Part shown: in pieces, positions 1-8,509 of the stretch
Layout: the number at the start of each line of letters is the position of its first letter
Position numbering within the stretch: position 1 is the first letter of the stretch
Assembly: GCF_000330505.1 (NCBI RefSeq)
Contig: NW_004440115.1
Span: 1 to 27,155, forward strand
Origin: Entamoeba invadens IP1
Lineage: Eukaryota; Evosea; Mastigamoebida; Endamoebidae
Length of the DNA: 27,155 nucleotides
Direction: 5' to 3'
The notes under the pieces: generated by a model
Database searches by the model: none
What the model was told of the DNA's origin: nothing
Seen by the model: the letters and a program-made list of their open reading frames with translations, nothing else
Made by a program: the position numbers and the translations under genes

Positions 1-20
1 ATAAGTATTATTATTAAGAA

Positions 21-94
21 GGTTTCGTGGTGTAGTTGGTTATCACATCAGTTTTACGTACTGAGGGTCCCCGGTTCAATCCCGGGCGGAACCA
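21..94 (+). tRNA. tRNA-Val (TAC)
   Basis: A full cloverleaf can be read. Acceptor strands GGTTTCG and CGGAACC pair, the anticodon stem TCAGT/ACTGA closes a 7-base loop with TAC at its centre, and the T arm is CCCGG-TTCAATC-CCGGG. The discriminator is A and a C then T5 run follows as a Pol III terminator. Its 20-base upstream flank plus most of the gene recur at 2424-2509. Confidence 0.95.
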
Positions 95-197
95 CTTTTT
101 AATTCATATTATTCTTCTTTACATTCTCATAATGTGTTTTTTATTACAAAAAATATAAAACGCTCAACAAATGACTTAAAAGTATAAAATATAAAAA

Positions 198-269
198 CAG
201 CGGAGGGAAGTTTCGATCAACCGACCTGCAAGTTATGAGCCTGCCGCGCTACCACTGCGCCACCCCGCT
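198..269 (-). tRNA. initiator tRNA-Met (CAT)
   Basis: On the minus strand the acceptor AGCGGGG pairs with CTCCGCT and the anticodon loop is CTCATAA. The gene begins with an A1-U72 pair and its T loop reads ATCGAAA instead of TTCRANY; both are hallmarks of eukaryotic initiator tRNA. A T5 run follows the 3' end. The discriminator reads as G where A is usual. Confidence 0.9.
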
Positions 270-330
270 TTCACATATATAATATTTCAATGATTTTAGG
301 TGATAGCTTTAATTATAATACTATTTTTGT

Positions 331-440
331 TATTTTTATAAACATCAAGACTATAATAAAACAAAAAGTTCCATCGCCGGGAATTGAACCCGGGGCGCAA
401 ACGTGAGAGGCTTGCATGTTACCAACTACACCACAATGGA
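331..440. repeat. Duplicated Glu tRNA unit, copy 1 (partner 1292-1400)
   Basis: The gene at 369-440 and the ~37 bases on its 3' side (ATAAACATCAAGACTATAAT and following A-rich bases) recur at 1292-1400 with very few differences. The two units differ mainly at the anticodon (CTC versus TTC), so a segmental duplication followed by anticodon change is likely. It is the clearest internal duplication in the array. Confidence 0.85.
369..440 (-). tRNA. tRNA-Glu (CTC)
   Basis: Minus-strand cloverleaf with acceptor TCCATTG/CGATGGA, anticodon loop CTCTCAC (anticodon CTC), T arm CGGG-TTCAATT-CCCG and discriminator A. A second Glu gene differing mainly at the anticodon lies at 1329-1400. Confidence 0.94.
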
Positions 441-632
441 TACATATTACTTTTATTTTATGCCTTTAAGATTCTACAAATTAATAATATCATAAAACTT
501 AAATATTTTAAAAAATTTAGTAATCATTAATACCGGTTTTTAATAAAGTTATTTATTATTAATATTTAACTATATCTATAAAATATATAATTATTCTAAA
601 TTTTATTGTCATAAGTAAAAAAATAAAAGGAA

Positions 633-705
633 CTCTCCAACGGGGATTCGAACCCCGGTCTTTCACGTGACAGGCGAAGATACTAACCAGCTATACTATT
701 GGAGA
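633..705 (-). tRNA. tRNA-Asp (GTC)
   Basis: Minus-strand cloverleaf with acceptor TCTCCAA/TTGGAGA, anticodon stem TTCGC/GTGAA around loop CTGTCAC (anticodon GTC), T arm CGGGG-TTCGAAT-CCCCG and discriminator G. Confidence 0.94.
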
Positions 706-992
706 CTTCTATTATATTGATTATTTTAATGTTACAATATTTTCTAACTTTATATTTTTAATATTTTAAATTAATACATGTTATAAAATGTATAGAAACC
801 CTATTAATTTACAAATTGTAAATTTTAATAATATATTTCTTATTTATTATACCTTATTATTTTTTTAGATGATAATTTTTTAGTTTAATTAATATAACTT
901 TTTATTTCATTTAGTACAAAACAAATAAAAACTAAAGATCTTAAAAATAAACCGACTGGCATAATAACTAAATGAACAAGTAATGTTCAATT
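706..992. other. AT-rich array spacer
   Basis: Almost pure A/T spacer between the Asp and Arg tRNA genes. No gene, long repeat or clear signal is seen. Confidence 0.7.
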
Positions 993-1064
993 GGGCTTGT
1001 GGCGCAATGGAAACGCATCAGACTACGAATCTGGGGATTGCAGGTTCGATCCCTGCCAAGCTCG
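993..1064 (+). tRNA. tRNA-Arg (ACG)
   Basis: Plus-strand cloverleaf with acceptor GGGCTTG/CAAGCTC, anticodon loop CTACGAA (anticodon ACG), T arm GCAGG-TTCGATC-CCTGC and discriminator G. A T-rich stretch follows from 1065. Confidence 0.94.
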
Positions 1065-1136
1065 TCTTTTTGTCCTTTTTATGTGTACTTCTATTATATA
1101 AAAAATATAAATATTTGTAATTTTACAAAAAATAAA

Positions 1137-1254
1137 AAGGTAGATTACCTGACGTTCCCATCTGTGTGAACATAATGGTACTAAACAGGCTCTAAGCATC
1201 TTTACTTCCGTGTTCAGATGGGAACGGGTGTATCCTACTTGATATGAACCTACC
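1137..1254 (-). rRNA. 5S rRNA
   Basis: On the minus strand the ~118-base gene begins GGTAGGTTCATATC and ends AATCTACCT, which pair as helix I. It contains the conserved eukaryotic 5S block CCCATCTGAACACGGAAGT, the internal-promoter-like segment around AAGATGCTTAGAGCC, and GGGAACGTCAGGT near the 3' end. A T5 run follows as a Pol III terminator. It sits among tRNA genes, as in the linked tRNA/5S arrays of some amoebae. A short copy of its 3' end seems to form the join at 3356-3365. Confidence 0.95.
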
Positions 1255-1291
1255 GAAAGTAAAAACTTATTAGACTACACTATTCAACTAC

Positions 1292-1400
1292 ATTTTTATA
1301 AACATCAAGACTATAATAAAACAAAAAATTCCATCGCCGGGAATCGAACCCGGGGCGCAAACGTGAAAGGCTTGCATGTTACCAACTACACCACAATGGA
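1292..1400. repeat. Duplicated Glu tRNA unit, copy 2 (partner 331-440)
   Basis: Second copy of the Glu tRNA gene with its shared 3'-side flank (1293-1328). See the partner at 331-440. Confidence 0.85.
1329..1400 (-). tRNA. tRNA-Glu (TTC)
   Basis: Near-identical to the Glu gene at 369-440, but the anticodon loop is CTTTCAC, giving anticodon TTC. The acceptor TCCATTG/CGATGGA is intact and the T loop is TTCGATT. Confidence 0.94.
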
Positions 1401-2423
1401 CAATTAATAGATGTCTTATATATTTTTTAATAACCTAACTATATATTAAATATATTAATATATTTTTTTGTTTTTTTATTTATATTTATTTTTTTAACAA
1501 ACTTGATATATTTTTTATTATTATTAATAGTTCACGCTTAAAAAATAAAACCTAGTATATATTAAATACATGGATATTTTATTTTGATTTTAAACGATAA
1601 AACATATGAAAATATTATAAAGGCTTTGTTATAAAATTTACAGATCGTTTTATGCAAATATTTTTAATAATAACAACCGACATTATATATTACTACATAA
1701 CTATTCTCATTAAAATATTTCGTGTTTAATATTGATATATTGACAACAGGTATATTTATATATTTATTTTTATTAATTATATAAGAACAATTTGAACAAA
1801 TAATAATGTTTATTGGGTCTATGTAAGAACCGATTAGCACAATTAAATTATTCTGTTTTTTAAATCATATTATTGTGTATGTGCAACAATGGTCTTGTGA
1901 ATTTTAATAAAAACGTATAACTTAGTTATCTGAATATATAAGTAATTTAATTGTATAAAATATGAATTAATAAAGGTATTAATTAAATATATATATAATC
2001 AATATCATATTTACATTTAACATCAAAATTATAATAAACATGTACAAAAATATATATTATAATATTTCTCGAAGATGAATTTTTTGCTTTATTAATAATT
2101 TAAAGATCTGCATTAATTTATGGATAAAGTTTTATTCTAAAAATATCATTCCATGAAATTATTTTTTTAAACGATTAATTGTTGTCGTTATATAAATTCA
2201 GATTTTATACAGAACTCATTATTTATAATACTTTATTGTATTATTTTATTTTCATATTTATATTATAAATTATACAATTTATTCCGAGTTGTAAATATAT
2301 ATTTGTTAACAATAATAAAAAAACGAATTTGTTATACATTGACTAATTAAATTAAAAAGAATTTAATAATATAATAAAATATAAGGTTATTTTCAAAAAG
2401 TAAAAAGCAAGTTCAAACAAAAC
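1401..2423. other. Extremely AT-rich spacer without genes
   Basis: About 1 kb of A/T-dominated sequence separates the array from the second Val copy. I see no tRNA arms, no credible ORF and no clear tandem repeat. Near 2021-2043 there is weak similarity to the ATAAACATCAAGACTATAAT flank of the Glu genes. Confidence 0.7.
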
Positions 2424-2509
2424 ATAAGTATTATTATTAAGAAGGTTTCGTGGTGTAGTTGGTTATCACATCAGTTTTACGTACTGAGGGTCCCCGGTTC
2501 AAACCCGGG
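2424..2509. repeat. Direct repeat of window positions 1-86
   Basis: Bases 1-86 (20-base flank plus Val tRNA up to the T-arm 3' strand) recur here with only isolated changes, a spacing of 2423 bp. Identity stops in the acceptor stem. This suggests a tandem tRNA array unit whose next copy breaks off here. The window starts exactly at the repeat start, so repeat length upstream cannot be seen. Confidence 0.85.
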
Positions 2510-2517
2510 TGGAATAA
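2444..2517 (+). pseudogene. Decayed tRNA-Val (TAC) copy
   Basis: The D, anticodon (TAC) and T arms match the Val gene at 21-94. The 3' acceptor strand reads TGGAATA instead of CGGAACC, leaving a G1-A72 mismatch and several G-U pairs, and no strong T-run terminator follows directly. It is probably non-functional, though a weakly active gene cannot be excluded. Confidence 0.75.
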
Positions 2518-3355
2518 TCTTTTATACACTTTATTATTAACCATGATGTATGCTAATTTTTTTTTTCTTTTTAGTGTTAATATATTGATACAATTTTATG
2601 TATTTTTTAATACTATGAATAATTATTTTTTTAACTCGAAATAAAACCCTATGAATAAACATGAAAAATTAAATAAACAACTTATTTTTAATTTTTGAGA
2701 TGAATTTTTGAATATTACTTTAATTATATAAAAATTTAATGTTACCATTACTAGTGGTTATTTTTTATTAGTATTTATAATATAAATGTATAAAATTTAA
2801 ATAATGTTTTTTCAGATGATGATATGTTTTCATTTGTAAAATATAATCTTATGGTTAAATTATTTTCATAATATTGGTTATATTCAACGCCTTATATATT
2901 TGATAAAATAATATTTCTATTTTTACTACTAGTTTATAACATAAAAATTATAACGTTACTTTCACATTAAATTAGACTTACACATATCTATGATTAAATT
3001 TTTGATTTTTATTTTTCTCTTTCAGATTTATTTGATGTTGTAAACTTTAATATCATACAACCTTTAATTATTATAAAATTAATAGCGTTCATAGATACTG
3101 TGAAAATTAAATTTTTAAATATGTTATTTTAATTCTCATATTATTTTTCTTTGTATATTATTGTTTGTCGCATTCAATATTCAGAACTAAAACTTTAATG
3201 TAATTATTATAATATATATTATATTATATTAATCCTGTTTTTAAAATTTTAATTTTGAGTTAAAATGTAAATGATTATTATAATACAATTTTATTTTATT
3301 ATATATTAATTTTTATTTAATACTATTTTAATATTATTTTTTTGTAAAAAATTAA
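2518..3355. other. AT-rich spacer without genes up to the element join
   Basis: About 840 bases of very AT-rich DNA. The Met, Glu, Asp and Arg genes that follow Val in the first unit are absent here. No RNA gene, long ORF or terminal repeat is seen. Confidence 0.65.
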
Positions 3356-3677
3356 AAAGGTAGATCACCTTCCGTTCCGCATCAAACCCATTCACAACGC
3401 GTGCAAACTCTTCCTCGTTGATGGTGAATTCCTTGTAAATCATATAATACGTGTCTCCTTTACGTATTGTATGACCAAGATAATAAATGAACAGGTTCTT
3501 TACATTTTTCAACCGCAGCGACCTTAGTTCGGAAAGCTTTACGATTGTGAATGAGAAGCGATCCACAAACGATAACATTTCTCGTTGTTTTCGAATCATT
3601 TGGATGCATGCCTGATAGTATACTCCGCCGTCTATAAATACCGCCAAGTTATCTGTAATTTCAGTTGTATCGCCCAT
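3306..3677 (-). pseudogene. Truncated clan CD cysteine peptidase-like gene (left arm)
   Basis: This is the left-arm copy of the complete peptidase gene at 23726-24292. It starts at the same ATG (MGDTTEI) and matches up to residue ~104, including the histidine motif FIYYLGHT with its His at residue 69. Identity then stops at the join at 3362, and the frame runs about 20 residues through AT-rich flank (YLFNFLQKN...) to a chance stop. The break removes the cysteine motif LETCYSSG and everything after it, so this copy cannot be catalytic. It diverges from the winged-helix-like gene at 3695, with the two ATGs only 17 bases apart. Truncation is certain by comparison with the right arm; whether the remnant is expressed is unknown. 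Confidence 0.8.
3356..3365 (-). other. Left join: remnant resembling 5S rRNA 3' end
   Basis: Read on the minus strand, the broken peptidase gene runs into ATCTACCT followed by TTTTTAATTTTTT. The host 5S gene ends ATCTACCT followed by TTTTTATTTTTT. The right-arm peptidase has ATCTTCCTTGAG here instead. The peptidase and 5S sequences are also alike just before this point (GATGCGGAACG versus GATGGGAACG), so a microhomology crossover is likely. Confidence 0.6.
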
Positions 3678-3694
3678 GGAGATTATGCTTATGA

Positions 3695-4495
3695 ATGGCA
3701 AGTTTTAGCATCGAGGGGGAAAATAGGTCACGTGCAGAACTTGAAAAGCAAATGTCTGTTTTTGACGAAATAGTAACCATGTTCTTTGGAAAAGAGTACA
3801 GAGAGTACAGTATTAGAGACGTAGTTTTCTACATGTTCGAAAGAGATTCGACAAGATTTCTCATGTGTACGCTTTCATTTCACCTAACTAATATCAGCGG
3901 AATGGAAATTGTAAAGAAGGGGAGAGGTACGTACAGGATCAATAGCGAATGTAGCTCCGAGGATTTTGATTTCTCAAATAGAGAGGCACTGTACAACGCA
4001 TGCATGAGTGTCTTAAATGATAAAAAGAATGGGACAAAAGAAGTGAAAAGGGTATCACAACATCGATTGTTCATTCCCAAGTTAGAGTCGAAATTGAAAT
4101 TAATGACTGATTCGGAGAGGAATAGTATTGATCAATCGTTTGATGATTTCCCACATAAACGTATAGTTTTTGAAACTAACAGAAGAAAGATTGCGGTTCC
4201 AACACCAAGAAATGTTTCATGTCAAAAAATGGAGATTATAGACCCAGAAATTATGGACGTAATCAATTCAATGGATAGTAATCATCCGATTATTATAAAA
4301 GACACGGAGAAATTTGATAGTAATCCTAATGTCGTTAAAGAAAGCGCTGACGTTAAAGAGGTTTTGAAAGAAGTCTTAAACATGGAAGAGATAACTGCTG
4401 AACCTAAGGATAGAAATGTAGCAGATGTAAACGTGGAAGAAGAATGTCCAAAATACGACAGCGAAGACTTGATCAACGAATATATAAATTCATGA
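3695..4495 (+). CDS. Winged-helix-like protein with acidic tail (left copy)
   Basis: A 266-residue protein that starts at the ATG of MASFSIEG. Residues ~25-85 are helix-rich and end in a LTNISGMEIVKKGRGTYRI-type stretch, like the recognition helix and wing of winged-helix domains. This suggests DNA binding but is only a pattern reading. Residues ~95-180 are basic to mixed, and the last ~90 residues are acidic and low in complexity, with one EITAEPKD motif. The gene faces away from the truncated peptidase, with 17 bases between the two ATGs, so they must share a bidirectional promoter. It converges on RAD52, with 17 bases between stop codons. The right-arm copy (22851-23708) is 285 residues because its C-terminal motif is repeated. 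Family not recognised. Confidence 0.8.
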   Translation: MASFSIEGENRSRAELEKQMSVFDEIVTMFFGKEYREYSIRDVVFYMFERDSTRFLMCTLSFHLTNISGMEIVKKGRGTYRINSECSSEDFDFSNREALYNACMSVLNDKKNGTKEVKRVSQHRLFIPKLESKLKLMTDSERNSIDQSFDDFPHKRIVFETNRRKIAVPTPRNVSCQKMEIIDPEIMDVINSMDSNHPIIIKDTEKFDSNPNVVKESADVKEVLKEVLNMEEITAEPKDRNVADVNVEEECPKYDSEDLINEYINS

Positions 4496-4512
4496 TCTCT
4501 TTAACAGAATTA

Positions 4513-5079
4513 TTACTTGAAACTTTGATTAATCTTTTCTTCGATTACCTTTTTTGAATTTTCAACTTCGGAAACGATTTCCGTGTAATTGACTGGTTGT
4601 ATGATAATTCTTTTGTTTGTACTATTTGGTGAGATGTTTCTTGTATAATTCACATCATATAATGAATTTCCTAGTAAATTGCCAAACAATCGAAGTGCTC
4701 TTTTTCGTGCGTCAGTCACGGATTCCTTAGCTGCTATCTCAAGTGGGTTGTTCTTAAGTGCAGAAGAACCAAATCCAATATCTTCGTGGTAGCATCCATT
4801 CTTCAAAGTGATACGGACAATTGACAGTACACACCCTGTATTCTGTGGGATGAATTGTTTTACCTCATCGGACCACCCGTCATACCCAAACACGGCGTTT
4901 GCAATCTCTATTGCGCGAAACCCTTCGAGATATTTCATGCTATTACCGCCTGCTCCTTGTCGAGCACATACCAACTGTTGTGGAGTCTTTTCCATTAGAA
5001 TCGAATCGATGTCTTTATTGTTTTCAAAGCCGCGGGTCCCAAAAGGGGACAATGTTATTTCTCTTTTTTCCCTATCCAT
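4513..5079 (-). CDS. RAD52-type single-strand annealing protein (left copy)
   Basis: A 188-residue protein with a clear RAD52/Rad22 N-terminal domain. Visible hallmarks are YLEGFRAIEIANAVFGYDGW near residues 48-70, the LKNGCYHEDIGFGSS segment, and ESVTDARKRALRLFGNLLGN around residues 120-145. RAD52 proteins form rings that anneal complementary single strands and load recombinases. This one lacks the long C-terminal RAD51/RPA-binding half of eukaryotic RAD52, so it is a bare annealing module, as often seen in viruses. I chose the ATG at 5079 because the frame upstream offers only a TTG. It is nearly identical to the copy at 22267-22833, far more so than the neighbouring helicases, so recent exchange between arms is likely. 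It could support replication by annealing or maintain the inverted arms. Confidence 0.93.
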   Translation of the reverse strand: MDREKREITLSPFGTRGFENNKDIDSILMEKTPQQLVCARQGAGGNSMKYLEGFRAIEIANAVFGYDGWSDEVKQFIPQNTGCVLSIVRITLKNGCYHEDIGFGSSALKNNPLEIAAKESVTDARKRALRLFGNLLGNSLYDVNYTRNISPNSTNKRIIIQPVNYTEIVSEVENSKKVIEEKINQSFK

Positions 5080-5103
5080 ATACAATTTAAAGATAAGAAA
5101 GAT

Positions 5104-5382
5104 TCAATTCACGTAAATTCCACCATCGAGTTTCTTCTGGATCTCCCATGATGGGTCTCTTCTGAAATCGTTGATTGTGTCTACAATCTCACGGATCTTC
5201 TTTGCAAGTTTTATCTTCTGCTCGATGTAATCTTGATCTGAAATGCTTTGACAGAGTGTTTTGTAGATCAAGATGTATTCCGAAAACAGTTCCTTCAAGA
5301 TATGTTCGTACTGCAGGTGAGTCGAGTATGTTCCAATGTTCACATCAAGAATGGAATTCTCGTTTACACCTTTGATACTCAT
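5104..5382 (-). CDS. Small helical protein, MSI family (left arm)
   Basis: A 92-residue protein beginning MSIKGVNENS. The first ~20 residues look disordered and the rest is predicted helical or coiled coil (ILKELFSEYILIYKTL, then KIKLAKKIREIVDTINDF). The same design, including an ILxxLFxxY segment and a (I/N)xLAxKxxEI segment, appears in the protein at 9151-9471, so the two are paralogues. Its nearly identical mirror copy lies at 21964-22242. It sits between RAD52 and the helicase on the same strand, with 24 bases to RAD52, so co-transcription is likely. Family not recognised; no enzymatic motif is visible. Confidence 0.8.
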   Translation of the reverse strand: MSIKGVNENSILDVNIGTYSTHLQYEHILKELFSEYILIYKTLCQSISDQDYIEQKIKLAKKIREIVDTINDFRRDPSWEIQKKLDGGIYVN

Positions 5383-5457
5383 TGTTATCTATTTTTTAAG
5401 TTCTTTTGCGGGAGTATATTTCCAAAGAAAGAAAGTAAACAAGTAAAAAGGATTCGA

Positions 5458-6981
5458 TTAGATGTATTGCTGGGAGTATCCTGTTTGGATGAACCCCATG
5501 TCTTCTTGTGGTGGCACTTCAACCTCCATCTCGTTGCTCTGGTGGACTTCCTCCATCTGTTGGACTGGCCTAATTGGAATAGGAACTTGAGTGACAACCT
5601 GTTTTTTTCTTTCGGAAAAACATTTCTGAACGTTGTAATAACATGGAAACCCCGGGTTACTTTGCATGGATTGCTCCAATTCTTCTGAAGTGCAACCAAG
5701 AGCACTGGTAAAGAGATAATCTTCGTCCATCAATTCATTACCATTGACATTTTCGTACAATAATTCTTTATAAGATGGTACATCATAAGTTGATGGGTTT
5801 CTGAGTTTTTCAAAATCTACTTGTGGGTATACCATGCAGTTCTTTTCAAGCCATGCCAAATCCCCAAAATCGTACACAAAATTCTTGAATGCATTGGGAT
5901 TGAAGATCAGAACCAATGGGCACGGATATATCGTCTTTGTGTCTCTTAGAACACGAAGTTCAAATGAGTCACACCCCATCAAGTTTTTCACAGCTTCTGC
6001 TTTCATCGACCCAAGTGTGAGGTCATCAAACACCCTTAGTAGATATTTTGATTCACGGCGATAATACGTGAAATTTGCGTCTGCTTTCTGCATATCAACC
6101 ACCTCTTCGAAATTCCGACTCAGCTCTGGCAACTTAAGGTATTTCAGCATTACACTCTTCCCTATCTGGCTGTCTCCAATTAAAATAAGATTGTTACCAC
6201 GCTCTCTTACCTGTCCGTAGCTTTCACGTATCCACTGTTTGAAGACATTTACAAATTCGCAGTTTTTTAGACTCATCTTTGATGCTTTTCTAATTCTATC
6301 ATATTCCGGAAAGGGACCTCTCTTTGGCATCAGCGACTCTACAATTCCCATCATTTCAACACATTTAACGGGTCCAATATTCATCTGCACAAGTTCTCTA
6401 GCCTTCTTGAGCGTCTTTTCTTTTGAAGCACGGTCAATTAACACATTAGTTCGGATTCTCTCTTCAGTAAAGAAGTTTGCAACAAATCCAAGTGCTCCCG
6501 TCCCAGAAACAAAATTACTCATGTATATTGCCCGATTGATCAATATCTCTTCAATATCCTTGATCTCTTCAAATAAATCTACCTTGTATGCAATCCCCCT
6601 GAATGTACCACTATTAATCTTTGGAATCCCGTGTATTTTCTTCCAATACACGATGAACAGCACGTTGATCCGACTTATCTTGAATGTTCTGTTTCCAATA
6701 TCATAAAAATCTTCAACTTTGACACCGGCCTCAAGGTGGTCGTCGTGGTCTGTTATATACCAAGCCATGTTTTCTGGTATGCTTCTTGGGAAATAAATAC
6801 TTTTAATCAAAGCAGTAATGTAATTTGCATCGGGAATTCTGTTAAAATTAAGAAACCCCACAACAACATTTCTTTTTAACCTCTGCTTTATACCAACTTT
6901 ATCATTCTTTACTTGTGATACATCAACATTTTTTCTTGTTCCCCTTTCACTGTTGTTTCCCCTTTCTCCTCTGCTGCTCAT
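5458..6981 (-). CDS. SF3 helicase / Rep-like replication protein (left arm)
   Basis: A 507-residue protein, likely the replicative helicase. SF3 motifs are in order: Walker A GDSQIGKS near residue 268, Walker B LLRVFDDLTLG near 315, and motif C CPLVLIFNPN near 357. Spacing fits SF3 ATPases of small DNA viruses. The N-terminal ~200 residues could be a degenerate origin-binding or HUH nuclease domain: there is a HDDHLEAG stretch near residue 90 and NRAIYMSN further on, but no convincing catalytic set. The C-terminal tail is rich in P, Q and E (EMEVEV...DMGFIQTGYSQQYI). Start: the ATG at 6981, since the in-frame extension to 6987 begins with TTG; this gives the same 507 residues as the mirror copy at 20365. 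The bodies of the two are strongly diverged while the last ~60 residues are almost identical. Confidence 0.9.
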   Translation of the reverse strand: MSSRGERGNNSERGTRKNVDVSQVKNDKVGIKQRLKRNVVVGFLNFNRIPDANYITALIKSIYFPRSIPENMAWYITDHDDHLEAGVKVEDFYDIGNRTFKISRINVLFIVYWKKIHGIPKINSGTFRGIAYKVDLFEEIKDIEEILINRAIYMSNFVSGTGALGFVANFFTEERIRTNVLIDRASKEKTLKKARELVQMNIGPVKCVEMMGIVESLMPKRGPFPEYDRIRKASKMSLKNCEFVNVFKQWIRESYGQVRERGNNLILIGDSQIGKSVMLKYLKLPELSRNFEEVVDMQKADANFTYYRRESKYLLRVFDDLTLGSMKAEAVKNLMGCDSFELRVLRDTKTIYPCPLVLIFNPNAFKNFVYDFGDLAWLEKNCMVYPQVDFEKLRNPSTYDVPSYKELLYENVNGNELMDEDYLFTSALGCTSEELEQSMQSNPGFPCYYNVQKCFSERKKQVVTQVPIPIRPVQQMEEVHQSNEMEVEVPPQEDMGFIQTGYSQQYI

Positions 6982-7030
6982 TGGCAATTGAGATACGAGA
7001 TCGGAATAAGTAGTACTTGAACTGCGAAAT
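6982..7030 (-). promoter_or_regulatory. Conserved leader next to helicase start (left)
   Basis: Read on the minus strand, the leader contains ACTACTTATTCCGATCTCG followed by TATCTCAATTGCC just before the ATG. The right-arm helicase has the same block (20315-20364), and a related one precedes both MSINKG genes. Position and conservation in diverged surroundings suggest a transcription start or core promoter element. Confidence 0.55.
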
Positions 7031-7674
7031 GCCCGAGATCGACGCCAGTGTGATGATTTTCAAAATGGAGTGATTCTAGTACACGTTAATTAATTGAATC
7101 ATACTTATAGCATTTGAGAATGAGTTTAATTTTTTATCAAGTGTTTGATTGGTTGTTTTGAATGAGCGTAGTGTTTGATTGGTTATTTTTTGATGAAAAA
7201 GTGTAAGAGATTAGAATCATTCTAGTAGTTTATAGTAAATAAGCTATACTTGTAGTTAATGTAGAATATTCGCAACTAAAAGGAATGCATCTGATTGGTT
7301 GATCTTAGAAAGATAACTCTATTGTGATGATTGTATTCCTCAACTTTATGCAACTATAGTAGTTATTAGTAAAGAAACTAAAGTATTTGAATGATTCTAT
7401 TGGATAAGAAACTGGATTTGATTTTGCTAAAACATTAGTTAATTGATCTATTATAATAATCTATATCTTTCCCCAATGGCTAAATACATACAATTTGTCA
7501 CATAGTGTATATTACAATTAAAAGGTACTCATAATTGGGAAACTGTCCTAACATTAGGGAAAACACACCATGTCTCACAGTGTCTCATAAGGATTTCTTT
7601 ACTGTTTTCCCGAAATCTGCCTCATTGTGCAATCAAATCAATAATAACAATTCCATTGGCGACAAAATGTTATA

Positions 7675-7915
7675 GTTTACATCTGGCAAATACCTTTTTT
7701 CCCTAAAATTTAAAATGCCTATAAAATATCGGGATTTTCTCTTATCTTTAATATGGTTTCCCTTGTGAGACATTATGAGACAGTGTGTATTTCTCTTAAT
7801 ACGAGGATATTTTCCCGTTATATACCACGGCATTTACTTGTTATTTGTTATAGGATAGATTGACAGTTGAAACCCATTGCCATTTATAAATAGTCGCTCA
7901 TCTGATTGGCCATTC
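7675..7915. repeat. Direct repeat A1 of left non-coding region (partner 8510-8760)
   Basis: Shared landmarks in the same order are TGGCAAATACC, TTTCCCTAA, GGGATTT, CCCTTRTGAGAC, CCACGGCATTTRCTTGTTAT and the GATTGG end. Copies lie ~850 bases apart and are imperfect. Confidence 0.65.
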
Positions 7916-8509
7916 GATTCGTTCAAATATTACAAAATATTATATTAAATGGGATTCGTTTTAAAAAACAAGTTCAACACAAAACTATACTTTTTAATTT
8001 TTGTATGGTACATAAATGGTAAAACGAGAATAAATCTAGATCAATGGTTGAATATACTATATTTCGGATGATATAGTTCAGTGTTGGTATGTAGAATGTA
8101 TTTTGTCTCACAAAGATTTTGCTTGTTACTTCCACTATCCAATCGGGATTCTTTCCTATCATTAGGTAAATCGTCGCACGTCTCACAGTGTCTCATAAGG
8201 ATTTTGCTTTGTTTTTGCTCTAGATATCGGGATTCTTTCCTATCATTAGGTAACTATCTCTTTCCTCTATAATTTCGTTACAACCCCGATATAATCCTCC
8301 ATGAAAATCGAAATAAACAAATGATTTTGTATACTGTGTTATATTGTTTTGATAGTAAATCAGTAGTAAGAACAAAAATACTAGAATATATAAAAATATA
8401 ATTAACTACTATAAAAATGATATTAAAAACATTGAAAATAGTATTTAAATAGTACTTGAATCATTGAAAATATACAGTACTTGAATCATTGAAAATGTTC
8501 AAGATAAGA

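Noticed and set aside
2459..2644. A 61-residue plus-strand ORF across the second Val tRNA.
   Set aside because: It reads through a tRNA-like gene into AT-rich spacer; low-complexity chance frame.
7633..7833. A 66-residue minus-strand ORF containing FIGILNFREKRYLPDVNYNIL, which resembles part of the left helicase N-terminus.
   Set aside because: Its other helicase-like stretch (MPWYITG) is in the wrong order, and the DNA belongs to a non-coding direct repeat (7675-7915 and 8510-8760) whose second copy does not keep the frame.
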